Source of the DNA: Stramenopiles sp. TOSAG23-2
Lineage: Eukaryota > Sar
Assembly: GCA_900128395.1 (NCBI GenBank)
Contig: LT649323.1
Span: forward strand, 1-37,649
Direction: 5' to 3'
DNA: 37,649 nt
Part shown: in pieces, positions 1 to 9,052 of the stretch
Numbering within the stretch: the first letter of the stretch is position 1
Layout: every line of letters begins with the position of its first letter
Notes under the pieces: model-generated
Database searches by the model: none
Seen by the model: only the letters and a program-made list of their open reading frames with translations
Told to the model about the DNA's origin: nothing
Program-made: the position numbers and the translations under genes

Positions 1-349
1 ATCTTTCAATTAATAAATAAAGTCTTCTCGCTGGATGTGAAAGTATCAGCTCATTTATACTTCTTCTATCGTAAACCACTTGCAATGCTTCATCACGTAC
101 ACGTTCAAAATCATCACACCCGAATTCTTTTCTTAATTGTTGTATCAAAGATGATTCTTTCACGTTACATAATGATTTAATATCTAAAAATTGAAATATT
201 TTGGTCAAAAAACCACATGTTGATTCAACGCCAGCTGGTAAAACTAATATACCAATTCTAATCGTTCGTGTTGGTTTTTCTTGTAACGCTTCGATTGTCG
301 ACTGTTTCAGTCTCTTTCGTGGTGGTGGTTCAGTCATCAACGACGCCAT
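1..349 (-). CDS. N-terminal part of an unrecognised protein, cut by the window edge
   Basis: An open frame starts at the ATG at 349-347 and runs to base 1 with no stop (116 codons seen). The protein begins MASLMTEPPPRKRLK, a basic, nuclear-signal-like start. Around residues 45-65 it has a leucine-rich stretch (FLTKIFQFLDIKSLCNV) that resembles an F-box core, followed by a charged helical part. It is divergent from DPP III, with about 390 bp between the two start codons, so the two may share a promoter region. The F-box reading is weak and the rest of the gene lies outside the window. Confidence 0.6.
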   Translation of the reverse strand, partial: MASLMTEPPPRKRLKQSTIEALQEKPTRTIRIGILVLPAGVESTCGFLTKIFQFLDIKSLCNVKESSLIQQLRKEFGCDDFERVRDEALQVVYDRRSINELILSHPARRLYLLIER

Positions 350-739
350 GTTTTTGTATTTCGTCTCTCTTTATACTTTCTTGATATTATGTGTGTATAT
401 ATTCTTACTTGTTTGTTTAATATTTATATTAATTCATTCTTATATATATATATTAATACCAGGTATAATAGTCATTCAAATATATTGAATTCACAGAATA
501 ATCATCTGCACAAAAAAATTTATAAATTAATACTACCATTTTCAATATTACATCACTACTCTCTCTCTCTCTACATACAGTTTCTATTTATACGTTTAAT
601 TATCCCTGTAAAGATACCAAAGAAGAAAACAAACTCAATCAAGTATTGTATATATTGTATTTTTTGCAACCGCAAGTAAGAATTATTTTTATTATATTAA
701 ATCTTTAAATATTAATATATTTCAATATTAAAAAATAAT
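350..739. other. Divergent intergenic region between two start codons
   Basis: About 390 bp of very AT-rich DNA between two genes that point away from each other. It holds TATA-type tracts near 440-455 and a short CT run near 560-572. It must carry both promoters, but no specific element can be named. Short open frames here are low-complexity and do not look coding. Confidence 0.5.
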
Positions 740-2941
740 ATGTCAGCAATTGCAAATAAATCATTATATGAAATACCACTTGAAACTGGTATTGTCAATT
801 TAATATGTGCCAAAGCGTTTGAAGGTTTAAGTGACACTGAGAAAAAATATGCAACGTTCATTGCCGGTGCTAGTTGGAAAGGTGCTTTGATATGTTTATT
901 TCAAACATCACCTGAATCCCCATATATATTTGCTATGTTACGGTATGCATTTAATTTTGCATATGAAGCAGAAAATTTTAGTCAATCTGATGATATAGAT
1001 TCTGTTGGTAAAGAATTTAAAACTTCCTTTTTAGCTGCTTCATCTAATGACACCAACGCTGAAGAATCATACAATCAAGTCATGATATACATTGCTAGCT
1101 TTTTTGCAAATTTAGGTAATTATAAATCTTTCGGGGATACAAAATTTGTACCTGCATGTTCAATGGATGATTTTCAAAAAATTATTGAAGCAGCAGCAAC
1201 ACGTTCAAATACACTGGAAAAAGTAAAAGCACTTTGGGAAAAAGTATCTTCACCAATGTTTGCTTTAGAACCTTCTCGTATTCGTTCCATTGGTTTTGGT
1301 CCAAAAGAAGGCTTATCAACGTATTTCTCTTCCAATTGTACAAAAGAAGATGCAGAAAAATGCCAACGATTTCTTGATCAAAACAAAATTAGTGCATATA
1401 ATACAAGACTTTTCAAAATTATGAATGATGATAATAAAACTACATTTCATATAAAGGTTGCTTCAGCGATGGCATCTACACGAGAACCAATTGAATTTGA
1501 AGGTGCTGAATTTGTTGTTATTACTGGAGACCATGCTGCTTTCATGCAAAAAGCTGTTGCGTTGCTACGTGAAGCTGCAAACGTAGGAGCAAATAAAATG
1601 CAAGAATCCATGCTTAACTTATATGCGGAATGTTTTGAAAAAGGTGATTTGCAAAAACACATTGAAGGGAGTAGATCTTGGATTAAAGATAAAGGACCAG
1701 CAGTGGAATCATACATTGGTTTTATTGAATCCTATCAAGATCCATTTGGCACACGTGGTGAGTGGGAAGGTTTTGTCGCCGTTGTCAATAGAGAAACCTC
1801 AGCAAAATTTCAAACACTTGTTGATGCAGCTGAATCCTTTTTACCACTTCTACCATGGCCTGAATCCTTTGAAAAAGATAAATTTCAAAGACCTGATTTT
1901 ACATCTTTGGAAGTTTTAGCATTTGGTAGTTCTGGAATACCTGCTGGAATCAATATACCAAACTATAATGAAGTTCGCCAAGTAGATGGATTTAAAAACG
2001 TTAGTCTAGGGAATGTTTTAGCATCAGCTTATAAACCGAAGAAAAGTGAAGCTGTTACATTTATTCAAGATGAAGATGTTGAATTATACCAAACACTAGT
2101 AACGGAAGCATTTGAAGTACAAGTTGGTCTTCATGAATTACTTGGTCATGGCAGTGGAAAAATGTTCATGGGTGATGATGCTGCTGAAATTGTTAGTAAC
2201 ATTGATAACCCGTTGAATAAGGAGAAGAAAGTTGCATTGTATTATAAAACGGGTGAAACGTATGATTCAAAATTTGGTTCAATGGGATCTAGTTATGAGG
2301 AATGTAGAGCTGAATGTGTTGGCATGTCATTATGTCCAAACAAGACCGTGTTGAAAATATTTGGGCATGAAGGCCAAAATGCGGATGATATTTGTTACAT
2401 CAATTGGTTGCATATGGCACGTGCCGGGATATTAGCATTATTGTTTTGGTCACCAGAAACGAAACGATGGGGGCAAGCACATATGCAAGCACGTTTTGCA
2501 ATTTTACAATGTATGTTGGAAGCTGGAAATGGTTTTGTGAGTGTTGAGAAGAATAACAAAAACGAAACGTATTTAAAAATGGATCGATCTAAAATTGAAT
2601 CTATTGGAAAGCCAGCAGTAGATCAATTTCTTTTACGTATACAAGTATACAAAGCAACTGCAAATTTTGAAGCAGCAAGTGAAATGTATAATAAATATAC
2701 AAATGTTAATGAAAGATTTCAAGAATTAAGAAATGAAGTCATTGCAAGACGTAAACCAAGGAAAATGTTTGTCCAGCCAAATTTATTATATTCCGAAGAA
2801 AAGAAAACAATAGTTTTGGAAGAATATGCTCCAACATCAATGGGCATCATACAATCTTTCATGGCACGATATCGTTTAGAAGAAATGGATGAAATATTAA
2901 AACAAGCAGATGCAGAGGCAAATCATCATCAATATTATTAA
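740..2941 (+). CDS. DPP3: Dipeptidyl peptidase III (zinc metallopeptidase, family M49)
   Basis: DPP III removes dipeptides from the N-terminus of short peptides, usually in the cytosol, as part of late protein turnover. The 733-residue length matches the family (about 730-740). The diagnostic zinc motif HELLGH is at residues 465-470, with the catalytic Glu inside it, and the second motif EECRAE is at 520-525, supplying the third zinc ligand. There is no signal peptide or membrane segment, as expected for a cytosolic enzyme. The start follows an A-rich leader (AAAAAATAATATG) and the stop is TAA. The gene is uninterrupted. It converges on the sugar kinase gene, with 234 bp between the two stop codons, part of which is a duplicated piece of that neighbour. 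Confidence 0.96.
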   Translation: MSAIANKSLYEIPLETGIVNLICAKAFEGLSDTEKKYATFIAGASWKGALICLFQTSPESPYIFAMLRYAFNFAYEAENFSQSDDIDSVGKEFKTSFLAASSNDTNAEESYNQVMIYIASFFANLGNYKSFGDTKFVPACSMDDFQKIIEAAATRSNTLEKVKALWEKVSSPMFALEPSRIRSIGFGPKEGLSTYFSSNCTKEDAEKCQRFLDQNKISAYNTRLFKIMNDDNKTTFHIKVASAMASTREPIEFEGAEFVVITGDHAAFMQKAVALLREAANVGANKMQESMLNLYAECFEKGDLQKHIEGSRSWIKDKGPAVESYIGFIESYQDPFGTRGEWEGFVAVVNRETSAKFQTLVDAAESFLPLLPWPESFEKDKFQRPDFTSLEVLAFGSSGIPAGINIPNYNEVRQVDGFKNVSLGNVLASAYKPKKSEAVTFIQDEDVELYQTLVTEAFEVQVGLHELLGHGSGKMFMGDDAAEIVSNIDNPLNKEKKVALYYKTGETYDSKFGSMGSSYEECRAECVGMSLCPNKTVLKIFGHEGQNADDICYINWLHMARAGILALLFWSPETKRWGQAHMQARFAILQCMLEAGNGFVSVEKNNKNETYLKMDRSKIESIGKPAVDQFLLRIQVYKATANFEAASEMYNKYTNVNERFQELRNEVIARRKPRKMFVQPNLLYSEEKKTIVLEEYAPTSMGIIQSFMARYRLEEMDEILKQADAEANHHQYY

Positions 2942-3063
2942 AAAGGGATGTGTAGGTGGGTGTGAGTGGAGTGTTCTCGTAAAAAGATTTTTTGATAGAG
3001 TGCATATCATATACGAGTATAGTATACGAACGTTCGTATATATTTTAAAATTATTTAAATGTA

Positions 3064-3253
3064 CGCGTATATTTGAACTTTTACTTCCAATTCCTAGTTG
3101 TTGTCAAAAAATGTTCCGGTGTACCAAGATCAAATCTTTCCCCTTTCATAACTAATCCCGCGTATATTTGAACTTTTACTTCCAATTCCTAGTTGTTGTC
3201 AAAAAATGTTCCGGTGTACCAAGATCAAATCTTTCCCCTTTCATAACTAATCC
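3064..3253. repeat. 95-bp tandem duplication of the 3' end of the sugar kinase gene
   Basis: Two adjacent copies (3064-3158 and 3159-3253) look identical by eye. The inner copy holds the last 25 or so codons of the minus-strand sugar kinase/nucleotidyltransferase gene and its stop (3176-3178). The outer copy is an orphan copy of the same gene end, lying in what should be its 3' UTR. Confidence 0.9.
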
Positions 3254-5236
3254 TTTTGCACCAACTTCATTCATTACACTTCGTAAAACATCTGTAAAAC
3301 CAAATTGGCCATTGTTGCCACGTAAATTATTATCATGTTGTTTTTGTAAATGGTCAAAAATAATCGATGGTATTACATAATAACCAAAGACAGTTAAAAA
3401 GGAATTATCATCATATCCAGGTACTTTCAAATGTGCAGTTGCTTCCTCCACTGTAGGCTTTTCTTTTAATGTGCTAATTTTCAATGTTTCATTTCCACCA
3501 GATAGCCATGTACCAGTAGCAGCACCAAAGTGTGAAATCACATCTCCAGGTGATTTCTGTAAACCAATCAATGCACTACCATCGCTACAAATTTCCTTAT
3601 AACATTCTAATATTTGCTGAACGCATGGATGTTTGTTGTCATGTTTGGTTTTATATAAATGATCGCCTAATACTAATAAAAATGTATCTTTCCCAATAGC
3701 ATCTTTTGCACAAAGAACAGCATTGCCAAATCCTTCTTGTTTCAGCTGTACAACAAGTTCGATTTTTTCACCTAAACGCAATATATTTTTTGCCATTAAT
3801 TTTTGTTGCTGGTTTAAACGTGCATAATTTTGTGCAGGTAAAGGTTTTTTGAAAAAACCTTCATATGCAGGCAAATCATTAGGTTGTACGACTATGATGA
3901 CTTTTTCAATACCACCATCAATTAACTCTTGAACCACTATTAAAATTGCTGGTTTAGCAATACCATCTTCATCAACGATTGGAAATAAAGGCGGGCAAAT
4001 CGATTTTGTTGCTGGAAATAAACCAAGTCCAAATCCAGCAGCTGGTATCAATGCTTTTTTAATATTCGATGAGGCTTCAATAACTAATTTCATGACTTCA
4101 ACGGATAAATCTTGTTCTAAAATTTGCTTTACTTCCTCTTGTGCCTCTTCACTTTTACATATAAATTGTGCCGTTCCATCGCCACCAGCACCAACACCTT
4201 TCCCACCATATACTAAATTTTGGATTTTTGGATATTCTAAAATTTTATGCAATACAGGAGCGGTTAATTGTGATGGGCAAACACCTTGTCCAGCACGATC
4301 AAAATGTTCTTGCGCTTCATTCATTAATTTGCCTAGCACCTCCGCGTTGCCCTCGGAAAATGCTTTCGATGCCCTAGAGGTAATATCCAAATTAATTGGA
4401 CCAAGTACATTTTGAACATCTTCTTGTTCTTTTGTTTGTGCTTTTGGATATGCACTTTGTAAATCGCGTAAAATAACAACCGTATCTTTCTTTGCTTTTA
4501 AATCAACAATACAATAATACAATGGTTTTGGTACACGTATTTCCGATACATCAAGAAATTCACCATCATAGATCATTGACACTGGCCTTGAACCAAATGC
4601 ACATGCTTGGTCCATTCGACCACACATAGATGGTGTTAATATTTCACCTTGATATGCATATTCCATCTCGCCACGTGTAGTCATTTTTAAATCATATACA
4701 CGATTGATTGCACGTGCAGTTAAAACACATACAGCAGCAGAACTGGATAACCCTTTTTTTAATGGTAAATCAGTTTTATAATTATTAATCACGATGCCGC
4801 TAATACGATAATCAGTTAATAATTTATATGCAACTCCAGCTGCATAGGACCAAAAATCACCTTTTTGTGCAGCTTCTAATAATTTTTTCTTTTCCATCGG
4901 TATTTCATGTGGTCCATATGTTTTTCCACTCTCATCCGTTGAACGTAAAATTAAACTACTTGGATGTTTCCAACATTCAGCATGTAAGCCTTGATTTGTA
5001 CCAACAACTAATGTACATCCTGGTTGAATTTCATCATTAAATCTACGAAATCCACCAGCCCAGTCGGAATGTTCACCAAAAAGACAAACTCGTCCAGGAA
5101 CAAATAAATAATGTGCTTCCGCATTTTTTGTACTATTATTATTACCACCACTATTACGTCCACCTATTGAAGTTTTTAATGCAACTGTATGTTCTTGCCT
5201 TGGTGATTTTGGTGGAGAAATGGTTAACGATGCCAT
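3176..5236 (-). CDS. Bifunctional GHMP sugar kinase / sugar-1-phosphate nucleotidyltransferase
   Basis: A two-domain enzyme of 686 residues. The N-terminal GHMP kinase has motif 1 at 47-62 (PGRVCLFGEHSDWAGG), the ATP-binding motif 2 at 161-168 (KGLSSSAA) and motif 3 at 344-354 (GGKGVGAGGDG). From about residue 393 a GalU-like nucleotidyltransferase follows (KKALIPAAGFGLGLFPATK), with a GDHLY segment later. By family logic the first half would phosphorylate a free sugar at C1 and the second would turn the sugar phosphate into a nucleotide sugar; the sugar cannot be told from sequence. Oddly, the usual GxGTRxxPxTK signature reads GFGLGLFPATK, so the Thr-Arg pair is missing. The first 40 or so residues are a low-complexity leader. 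Both ends of the gene are partly duplicated outside the gene. Domain calls are firm; the substrate is open. Confidence 0.85.
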   Translation of the reverse strand: MASLTISPPKSPRQEHTVALKTSIGGRNSGGNNNSTKNAEAHYLFVPGRVCLFGEHSDWAGGFRRFNDEIQPGCTLVVGTNQGLHAECWKHPSSLILRSTDESGKTYGPHEIPMEKKKLLEAAQKGDFWSYAAGVAYKLLTDYRISGIVINNYKTDLPLKKGLSSSAAVCVLTARAINRVYDLKMTTRGEMEYAYQGEILTPSMCGRMDQACAFGSRPVSMIYDGEFLDVSEIRVPKPLYYCIVDLKAKKDTVVILRDLQSAYPKAQTKEQEDVQNVLGPINLDITSRASKAFSEGNAEVLGKLMNEAQEHFDRAGQGVCPSQLTAPVLHKILEYPKIQNLVYGGKGVGAGGDGTAQFICKSEEAQEEVKQILEQDLSVEVMKLVIEASSNIKKALIPAAGFGLGLFPATKSICPPLFPIVDEDGIAKPAILIVVQELIDGGIEKVIIVVQPNDLPAYEGFFKKPLPAQNYARLNQQQKLMAKNILRLGEKIELVVQLKQEGFGNAVLCAKDAIGKDTFLLVLGDHLYKTKHDNKHPCVQQILECYKEICSDGSALIGLQKSPGDVISHFGAATGTWLSGGNETLKISTLKEKPTVEEATAHLKVPGYDDNSFLTVFGYYVIPSIIFDHLQKQHDNNLRGNNGQFGFTDVLRSVMNEVGAKGLVMKGERFDLGTPEHFLTTTRNWK

Positions 5237-5420
5237 CTTTCAATTTTTTATATTATTGTTCTTCCGTGTGTGTGTGTATGTATGTATGTATGTATATTGA
5301 AGTTTTTAATGCAACTGTATGTTCTTGCCTTGGTGATTTTGGTGGAGAAATGGTTAACGATGCCATCTTTCAATTTTTTGTATTGTTCTTCCGTGTGTGT
5401 GTGTGTGTATGTATGTATAT
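5166..5420. repeat. 130-bp tandem duplication of the 5' end of the sugar kinase gene
   Basis: Copy 1 (5166-5295) holds the first 24 codons and leader of the minus-strand gene; copy 2 (from 5296) lies just upstream of it. The copies differ by small indels in the leader and in the GT/GTAT microsatellite, so they have diverged and are unlikely to be a pure assembly error. Copy 2 has its own ATG at 5366-5364. Confidence 0.88.
5253..5366 (-). CDS. Upstream ORF copying the first 24 codons of the sugar kinase
   Basis: Reading from the duplicated ATG gives 37 codons. Residues 1-24 are the same as those of the kinase (MASLTISPPK...), then the frame enters the TATG microsatellite (YIHTYIHT...) and stops at 5253-5255, 16 nt before the real start codon. 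If the transcript begins above 5366, ribosomes would meet this ORF first. Whether it is translated is unknown. Confidence 0.35.
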   Translation of the reverse strand: MASLTISPPKSPRQEHTVALKTSIYIHTYIHTHTEEQ

Positions 5421-6043
5421 ATATTATAGTAATATATTATTATAGTTATTATACTAGATGTATATAATACAGTTTTAACATCATTCGGATACATATTATA
5501 TGTATATATGATAGCTCAAGATATATATATATATATTATATTTGCAACATTTTAATTTATTCAACTCTTCTTAGCACCTTATTATAAAAAAAAGTACGCA
5601 ACAACAAAAACTCATGGCAAAAACAACAACAAAACCTTAACCATCATCAGCAGCAGCAGGCCCATCAGCAGGCTGGCAGGCCTGGCAGGCCCGGCAGGCT
5701 ATCAAATAAAATCAAATCTATGATATCATTATATTAATAATACGTAACTTGATATGCGGCCATACTTGAAAGGGAAATTAGACTACTCTTTAAATATTAT
5801 TCTCTTTTTCTAAAATAATTATTGTGACTCATATATTTCTAAATCGAATTCGCTGTAATATTTACCTAGTAAATACAATGGAAATATCATCACCTGCAAT
5901 GGCTCATTTTTATTCACTTTTCACCATAATTCAACTCTTTCCATCTATATAGATGGAAAGACATTCATTGCAGAAACACGTTTTCAATTGCAATCACAAG
6001 TCAAACTATCAATTAAATACAAATTAGTTATTAAAAAAGATAC
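5421..6043. other. Intergenic region between two divergent genes
   Basis: No gene seen. It holds TA tracts (5420-5540), a GC-rich pocket at about 5645-5700 made of short GGCAGGC-type repeats after a CAG run, and a small perfect hairpin near 5938-5960 (CTTTCCATCT / AGATGGAAAG). It should hold the promoters of the sugar kinase and the hydrolase. Confidence 0.5.
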
Positions 6044-6245
6044 ATAAAAGAAAGATGAAAATCAATACTATATTATTCGCAATTATATGCATCAGTGTAT
6101 TATGTATTACATATACTAATGCATCATCACAACAATTATTAAAAATAAAAGAAAGATGAAAATCAATACTATATTATTCGCAATTATATGCATCAGTGTA
6201 TTATGTATTACATATACTAATGCATCATCACAACAATTATTAAAA
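6044..6245. repeat. 101-bp tandem duplication of the 5' end of the hydrolase gene
   Basis: Two copies (6044-6144 and 6145-6245), identical by eye, each with the same leader, ATG and the codons of the signal peptide. The period is 101, so the copies are in different reading frames. Confidence 0.92.
6055..6159 (+). CDS. Upstream ORF that copies the hydrolase signal peptide
   Basis: The upstream copy of the duplication encodes 34 residues: the same 30-residue start as the hydrolase (signal peptide included) and then IKER and a TGA. That TGA (6157-6159) overlaps the real start codon (6156-6158) as ATGA, an arrangement known elsewhere for termination-reinitiation. It may be translated as a free signal-like peptide, or the annotated start may be used directly. 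Confidence 0.4.
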   Translation: MKINTILFAIICISVLCITYTNASSQQLLKIKER

Positions 6246-7784
6246 CCAATTAAACAAGGGACAAAACAAGTTGGTATTGTTTTTGTTCAAGGTGCACAAA
6301 TTGCACCAGAAGCATATTTACCACTTGCAAAGAAAATACAAAAGGAATCAGCGTTATCAATTTACATTGTCATACCAGCCTTTGCATTGAATACACCGGA
6401 GCCACTTGTTTTGAGCAGTGGTATTAAAAATGGTATTAAAGCTATGTATGATGCTGGTTTAGATAAAAATGCAGATTTAATTATGATGGGTCATAGTTTA
6501 GGCGGCGCTATGTTACAAGATTATGTTTTTAAATGTACTAATTGTAAAGCACAAGTATTAATGGGTGCCGGTTTATTACGTAAATATCGCAATGGTTCCA
6601 TGGCATCTGATTATCCAGTCAATACATTGACGATTGATGGTACATTAGATGGTTTGTATCGTGTAACACGACAAGCGGAAAATTATTATCATTACGTGTT
6701 ACATCCACAAAATGATAAACCATTAAATTTCCCTGTAGTTGTATATGAAGGTGTTAGTCATATGCAATTTGCATCTGGAACACCACCATTTTTAGTGAAA
6801 AAATCAGATTTAAAACCAACCGTAACGGAAGAAGTTGCGCATAATTTAACGGCAAGAACAATTGCATTGTATATGGATGTACAATTGCAAACGGTAAATG
6901 CAGGAAATGCTGCGAAAGCATTGCAAGCAGAAATGGATCAAACCGGCGTATTGGTTCAACCATTAATTAATGCATTGGAACAAGAAGGATTTAAACATTT
7001 CATTTCACCATGCAATACGGATTACAACATGCCAAGTCAATGTCCATTTTATCCCCGTTATCCAGGGAAACAACGTAGTGGTACAAATCCATCTAGTTGT
7101 TTGTGCGGGACGCCATGGACCACAAAAGTTGCAATGGAAGTTATGGGGGGATTAGGAGACAATAGCAAAGTAACATATGATGTTCTTGATGGCATACATG
7201 CCGTATCTGATATTAATCCAATTCATTTACCACACGTATGGTCACCAGTATGTCAAAATGAAAATGAAGGATGTACATTAAATTTAACAACTGTTACGGA
7301 AGCAATTTATTCAAAACTTGATAGTTTTGATACTGGATATTCCTACACAAGTGCATCTGAATTGCGTGTGAAAATGATGAGTCGTCAATCCGTTTGGATG
7401 AGTGTTGGTCGTAAAAATGTAAATTTCACGGAAACCGATGTTGTACCAAATACATGTGCAGATATTAATAAATTGGCATGGCAATATGCATTGAAAAATG
7501 CAGGTGAAACTGCATTAAATCGTTTTAATGCAATTGGGGAACCATTGGTCTTTGGTAAAGATCTTGGTCCATACAATGCAGGTCCATTGTGGATTTACAA
7601 TGGTTTGAAATATGAAGATGCAAAAGATAAAAGTGAAATGACGATTCAAAGTCCAATGATGCATACGGATGTTGATTATAAAATTAAAGCTGCTGCAGGA
7701 TTTCATTATTGTAAATTGTTAAGTCCAGCAAGAGCAATGGAATGGCTTTATATTGATGGTTTAAGAGCTAAAGGTGGTTTGTAA
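6156..7784 (+). CDS. Secreted alpha/beta-hydrolase-fold protein
   Basis: A 542-residue protein with a clear signal peptide (residues 1-23, hydrophobic core ILFAIICISVLCITY), so it enters the secretory pathway. Residues 38-210 form an alpha/beta-hydrolase domain: the nucleophile elbow GHSLGG puts Ser at 114, with a likely acid at Asp165 (IDGTLDG) and a likely base at His202 (GVSHMQF). This predicts an esterase, lipase or related hydrolase; the substrate is unknown. The C-terminal half (about 260-542) holds several cysteines (for example around CNTDYNMPSQCP and SSCLCG), fitting disulphides outside the cell, and has no family I recognise. The 5' end is duplicated just upstream. Confidence 0.8.
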   Translation: MKINTILFAIICISVLCITYTNASSQQLLKPIKQGTKQVGIVFVQGAQIAPEAYLPLAKKIQKESALSIYIVIPAFALNTPEPLVLSSGIKNGIKAMYDAGLDKNADLIMMGHSLGGAMLQDYVFKCTNCKAQVLMGAGLLRKYRNGSMASDYPVNTLTIDGTLDGLYRVTRQAENYYHYVLHPQNDKPLNFPVVVYEGVSHMQFASGTPPFLVKKSDLKPTVTEEVAHNLTARTIALYMDVQLQTVNAGNAAKALQAEMDQTGVLVQPLINALEQEGFKHFISPCNTDYNMPSQCPFYPRYPGKQRSGTNPSSCLCGTPWTTKVAMEVMGGLGDNSKVTYDVLDGIHAVSDINPIHLPHVWSPVCQNENEGCTLNLTTVTEAIYSKLDSFDTGYSYTSASELRVKMMSRQSVWMSVGRKNVNFTETDVVPNTCADINKLAWQYALKNAGETALNRFNAIGEPLVFGKDLGPYNAGPLWIYNGLKYEDAKDKSEMTIQSPMMHTDVDYKIKAAAGFHYCKLLSPARAMEWLYIDGLRAKGGL

Positions 7785-8463
7785 TTATTCGAACCAAGGG
7801 AGGAGCAGAGAGTGTATTCACACAATATGTGTGTGTGTGTGTGTACTCATAGATTTTATTCTTTTTTATCATATATAATATAATATGTTTTTATTGCGTG
7901 TATATATATATTGTTATAGATCCGCACTCTTTTTTCATCTTTTATTAAAAAATATGATGCACACATTCTTGACGACACGTGCACACACTATTTTTACATG
8001 AATGTGTACAAGAAACGATCTTATTTACTTTTTAAATAATAAATTTAAACGTACTTGCACTTTCGAGTCATATTACAATTATATATATATGACATACTCG
8101 CTTTTATAACATAATACGATGATGGTTTCTGTTTTCATTTGATCTTTCTACTATTTTGATATTATTCTATATACAACTATTGTGTATAATATATATATAA
8201 AAGTCTCGATATTATTTCATAATATATATATATATATCATGAAAAATATACGTTTAATTAATATTATACATATATCTACATTAGATACATATTCATCAAT
8301 TAATGACAATATATATATATATACGTGTATATATATATATATATAATACATATATTGCAAACAATATTTCTATATAATAATTTCATGTGATATATACATA
8401 ATATATTTCACTATAAATAGTTTATATTCAAAACATCAAAAATTAAAACAACAACAAATGCAT
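7785..8463. other. Intergenic region between convergent genes
   Basis: AT-rich spacer between the hydrolase stop and the eL41 stop. It has a GT run near 7828-7843 and many TA tracts (8080-8100, 8190-8240, 8310-8345). Nothing coding is seen; it should hold both 3' UTRs. Confidence 0.5.
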
Positions 8464-8580
8464 TTATTTTGCACGTTGTCTCATCTTTCTTCTTTTTCTT
8501 TGAAGACGACGAGTTCTCTTCTTCTTCCACTTCCAGCGCATTTTAGCGGTAGATTTCTTGTACGGACATCCATGACCCAT
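8464..8580 (-). CDS. RPL41: 60S ribosomal protein eL41
   Basis: A 38-residue, very basic protein, MGHGCPYKKSTAKMRWKWK followed by alternating Lys/Arg and ending KMRQRAK. The last 25 residues match the tiny, almost invariant eL41, which sits in the large subunit at the subunit interface. The first 13 residues are an extension; as I recall, apicomplexan eL41 has a similar N-terminus, so the upstream Met is chosen as start over Met14. The gene is too short for usual gene finders. A plausible 5'-UTR intron lies just upstream. Confidence 0.93.
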   Translation of the reverse strand: MGHGCPYKKSTAKMRWKWKKKRTRRLQRKRRKMRQRAK

Positions 8581-8587
8581 GATTAAT

Positions 8588-8664
8588 CTGAAATATACTT
8601 TTTTTGTTGTTGTTGTTCAATTAAAACTTGTATAACAATTCTTGTTCTCTTCCTCTCTTTCTAC
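8588..8664 (-). other. Possible 5'-UTR intron of the eL41 gene
   Basis: On the minus strand a good donor (CACAG/GTAGAA) at 8664 and acceptor (TATATTTCAG) at 8588 would give a 77-nt intron ending 7 nt before the start codon. Leader introns are common in ribosomal protein genes, but this rests only on splice-site likeness. Confidence 0.35.
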
Positions 8665-9052
8665 CTGTGAAGGTAGTTCTACACAACCATTTTAATTCTT
8701 TTCTTTAAAAATTGTAAAATATATAATAATATTTTTCCTATAGTTATTAGTTATAATTTGTTGTTTCAAATAATTTGAAGAAACTCGATGCAATACTATT
8801 TCCATATTAGAGCTAGAAGGGTAGTTGATTGGGTGGTAGTATCCAAACAACATAGCTACAGCATTGGTTTTTTAACATACACACAGTACCAGTTTAAAAT
8901 GAACCCATGATAGTTTAAGACACATGACCTGTTTTGCCTATCAAAAGTGAAGAGTATATGATTTGAGTTGTACTTAACATTGAATGTTTTTTGACTATTT
9001 CTCCTATATCTCATAGTTGTTAGAATACCTCCAATGATAATATTCAACTGGC
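8665..9052. other. Intergenic region, no gene seen
   Basis: Upstream of eL41 on its strand. Only short, unconvincing open frames occur (the longest, 71 codons on the minus strand, has no recognisable motif). The eL41 promoter should be in the first few hundred bases. Confidence 0.4.
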
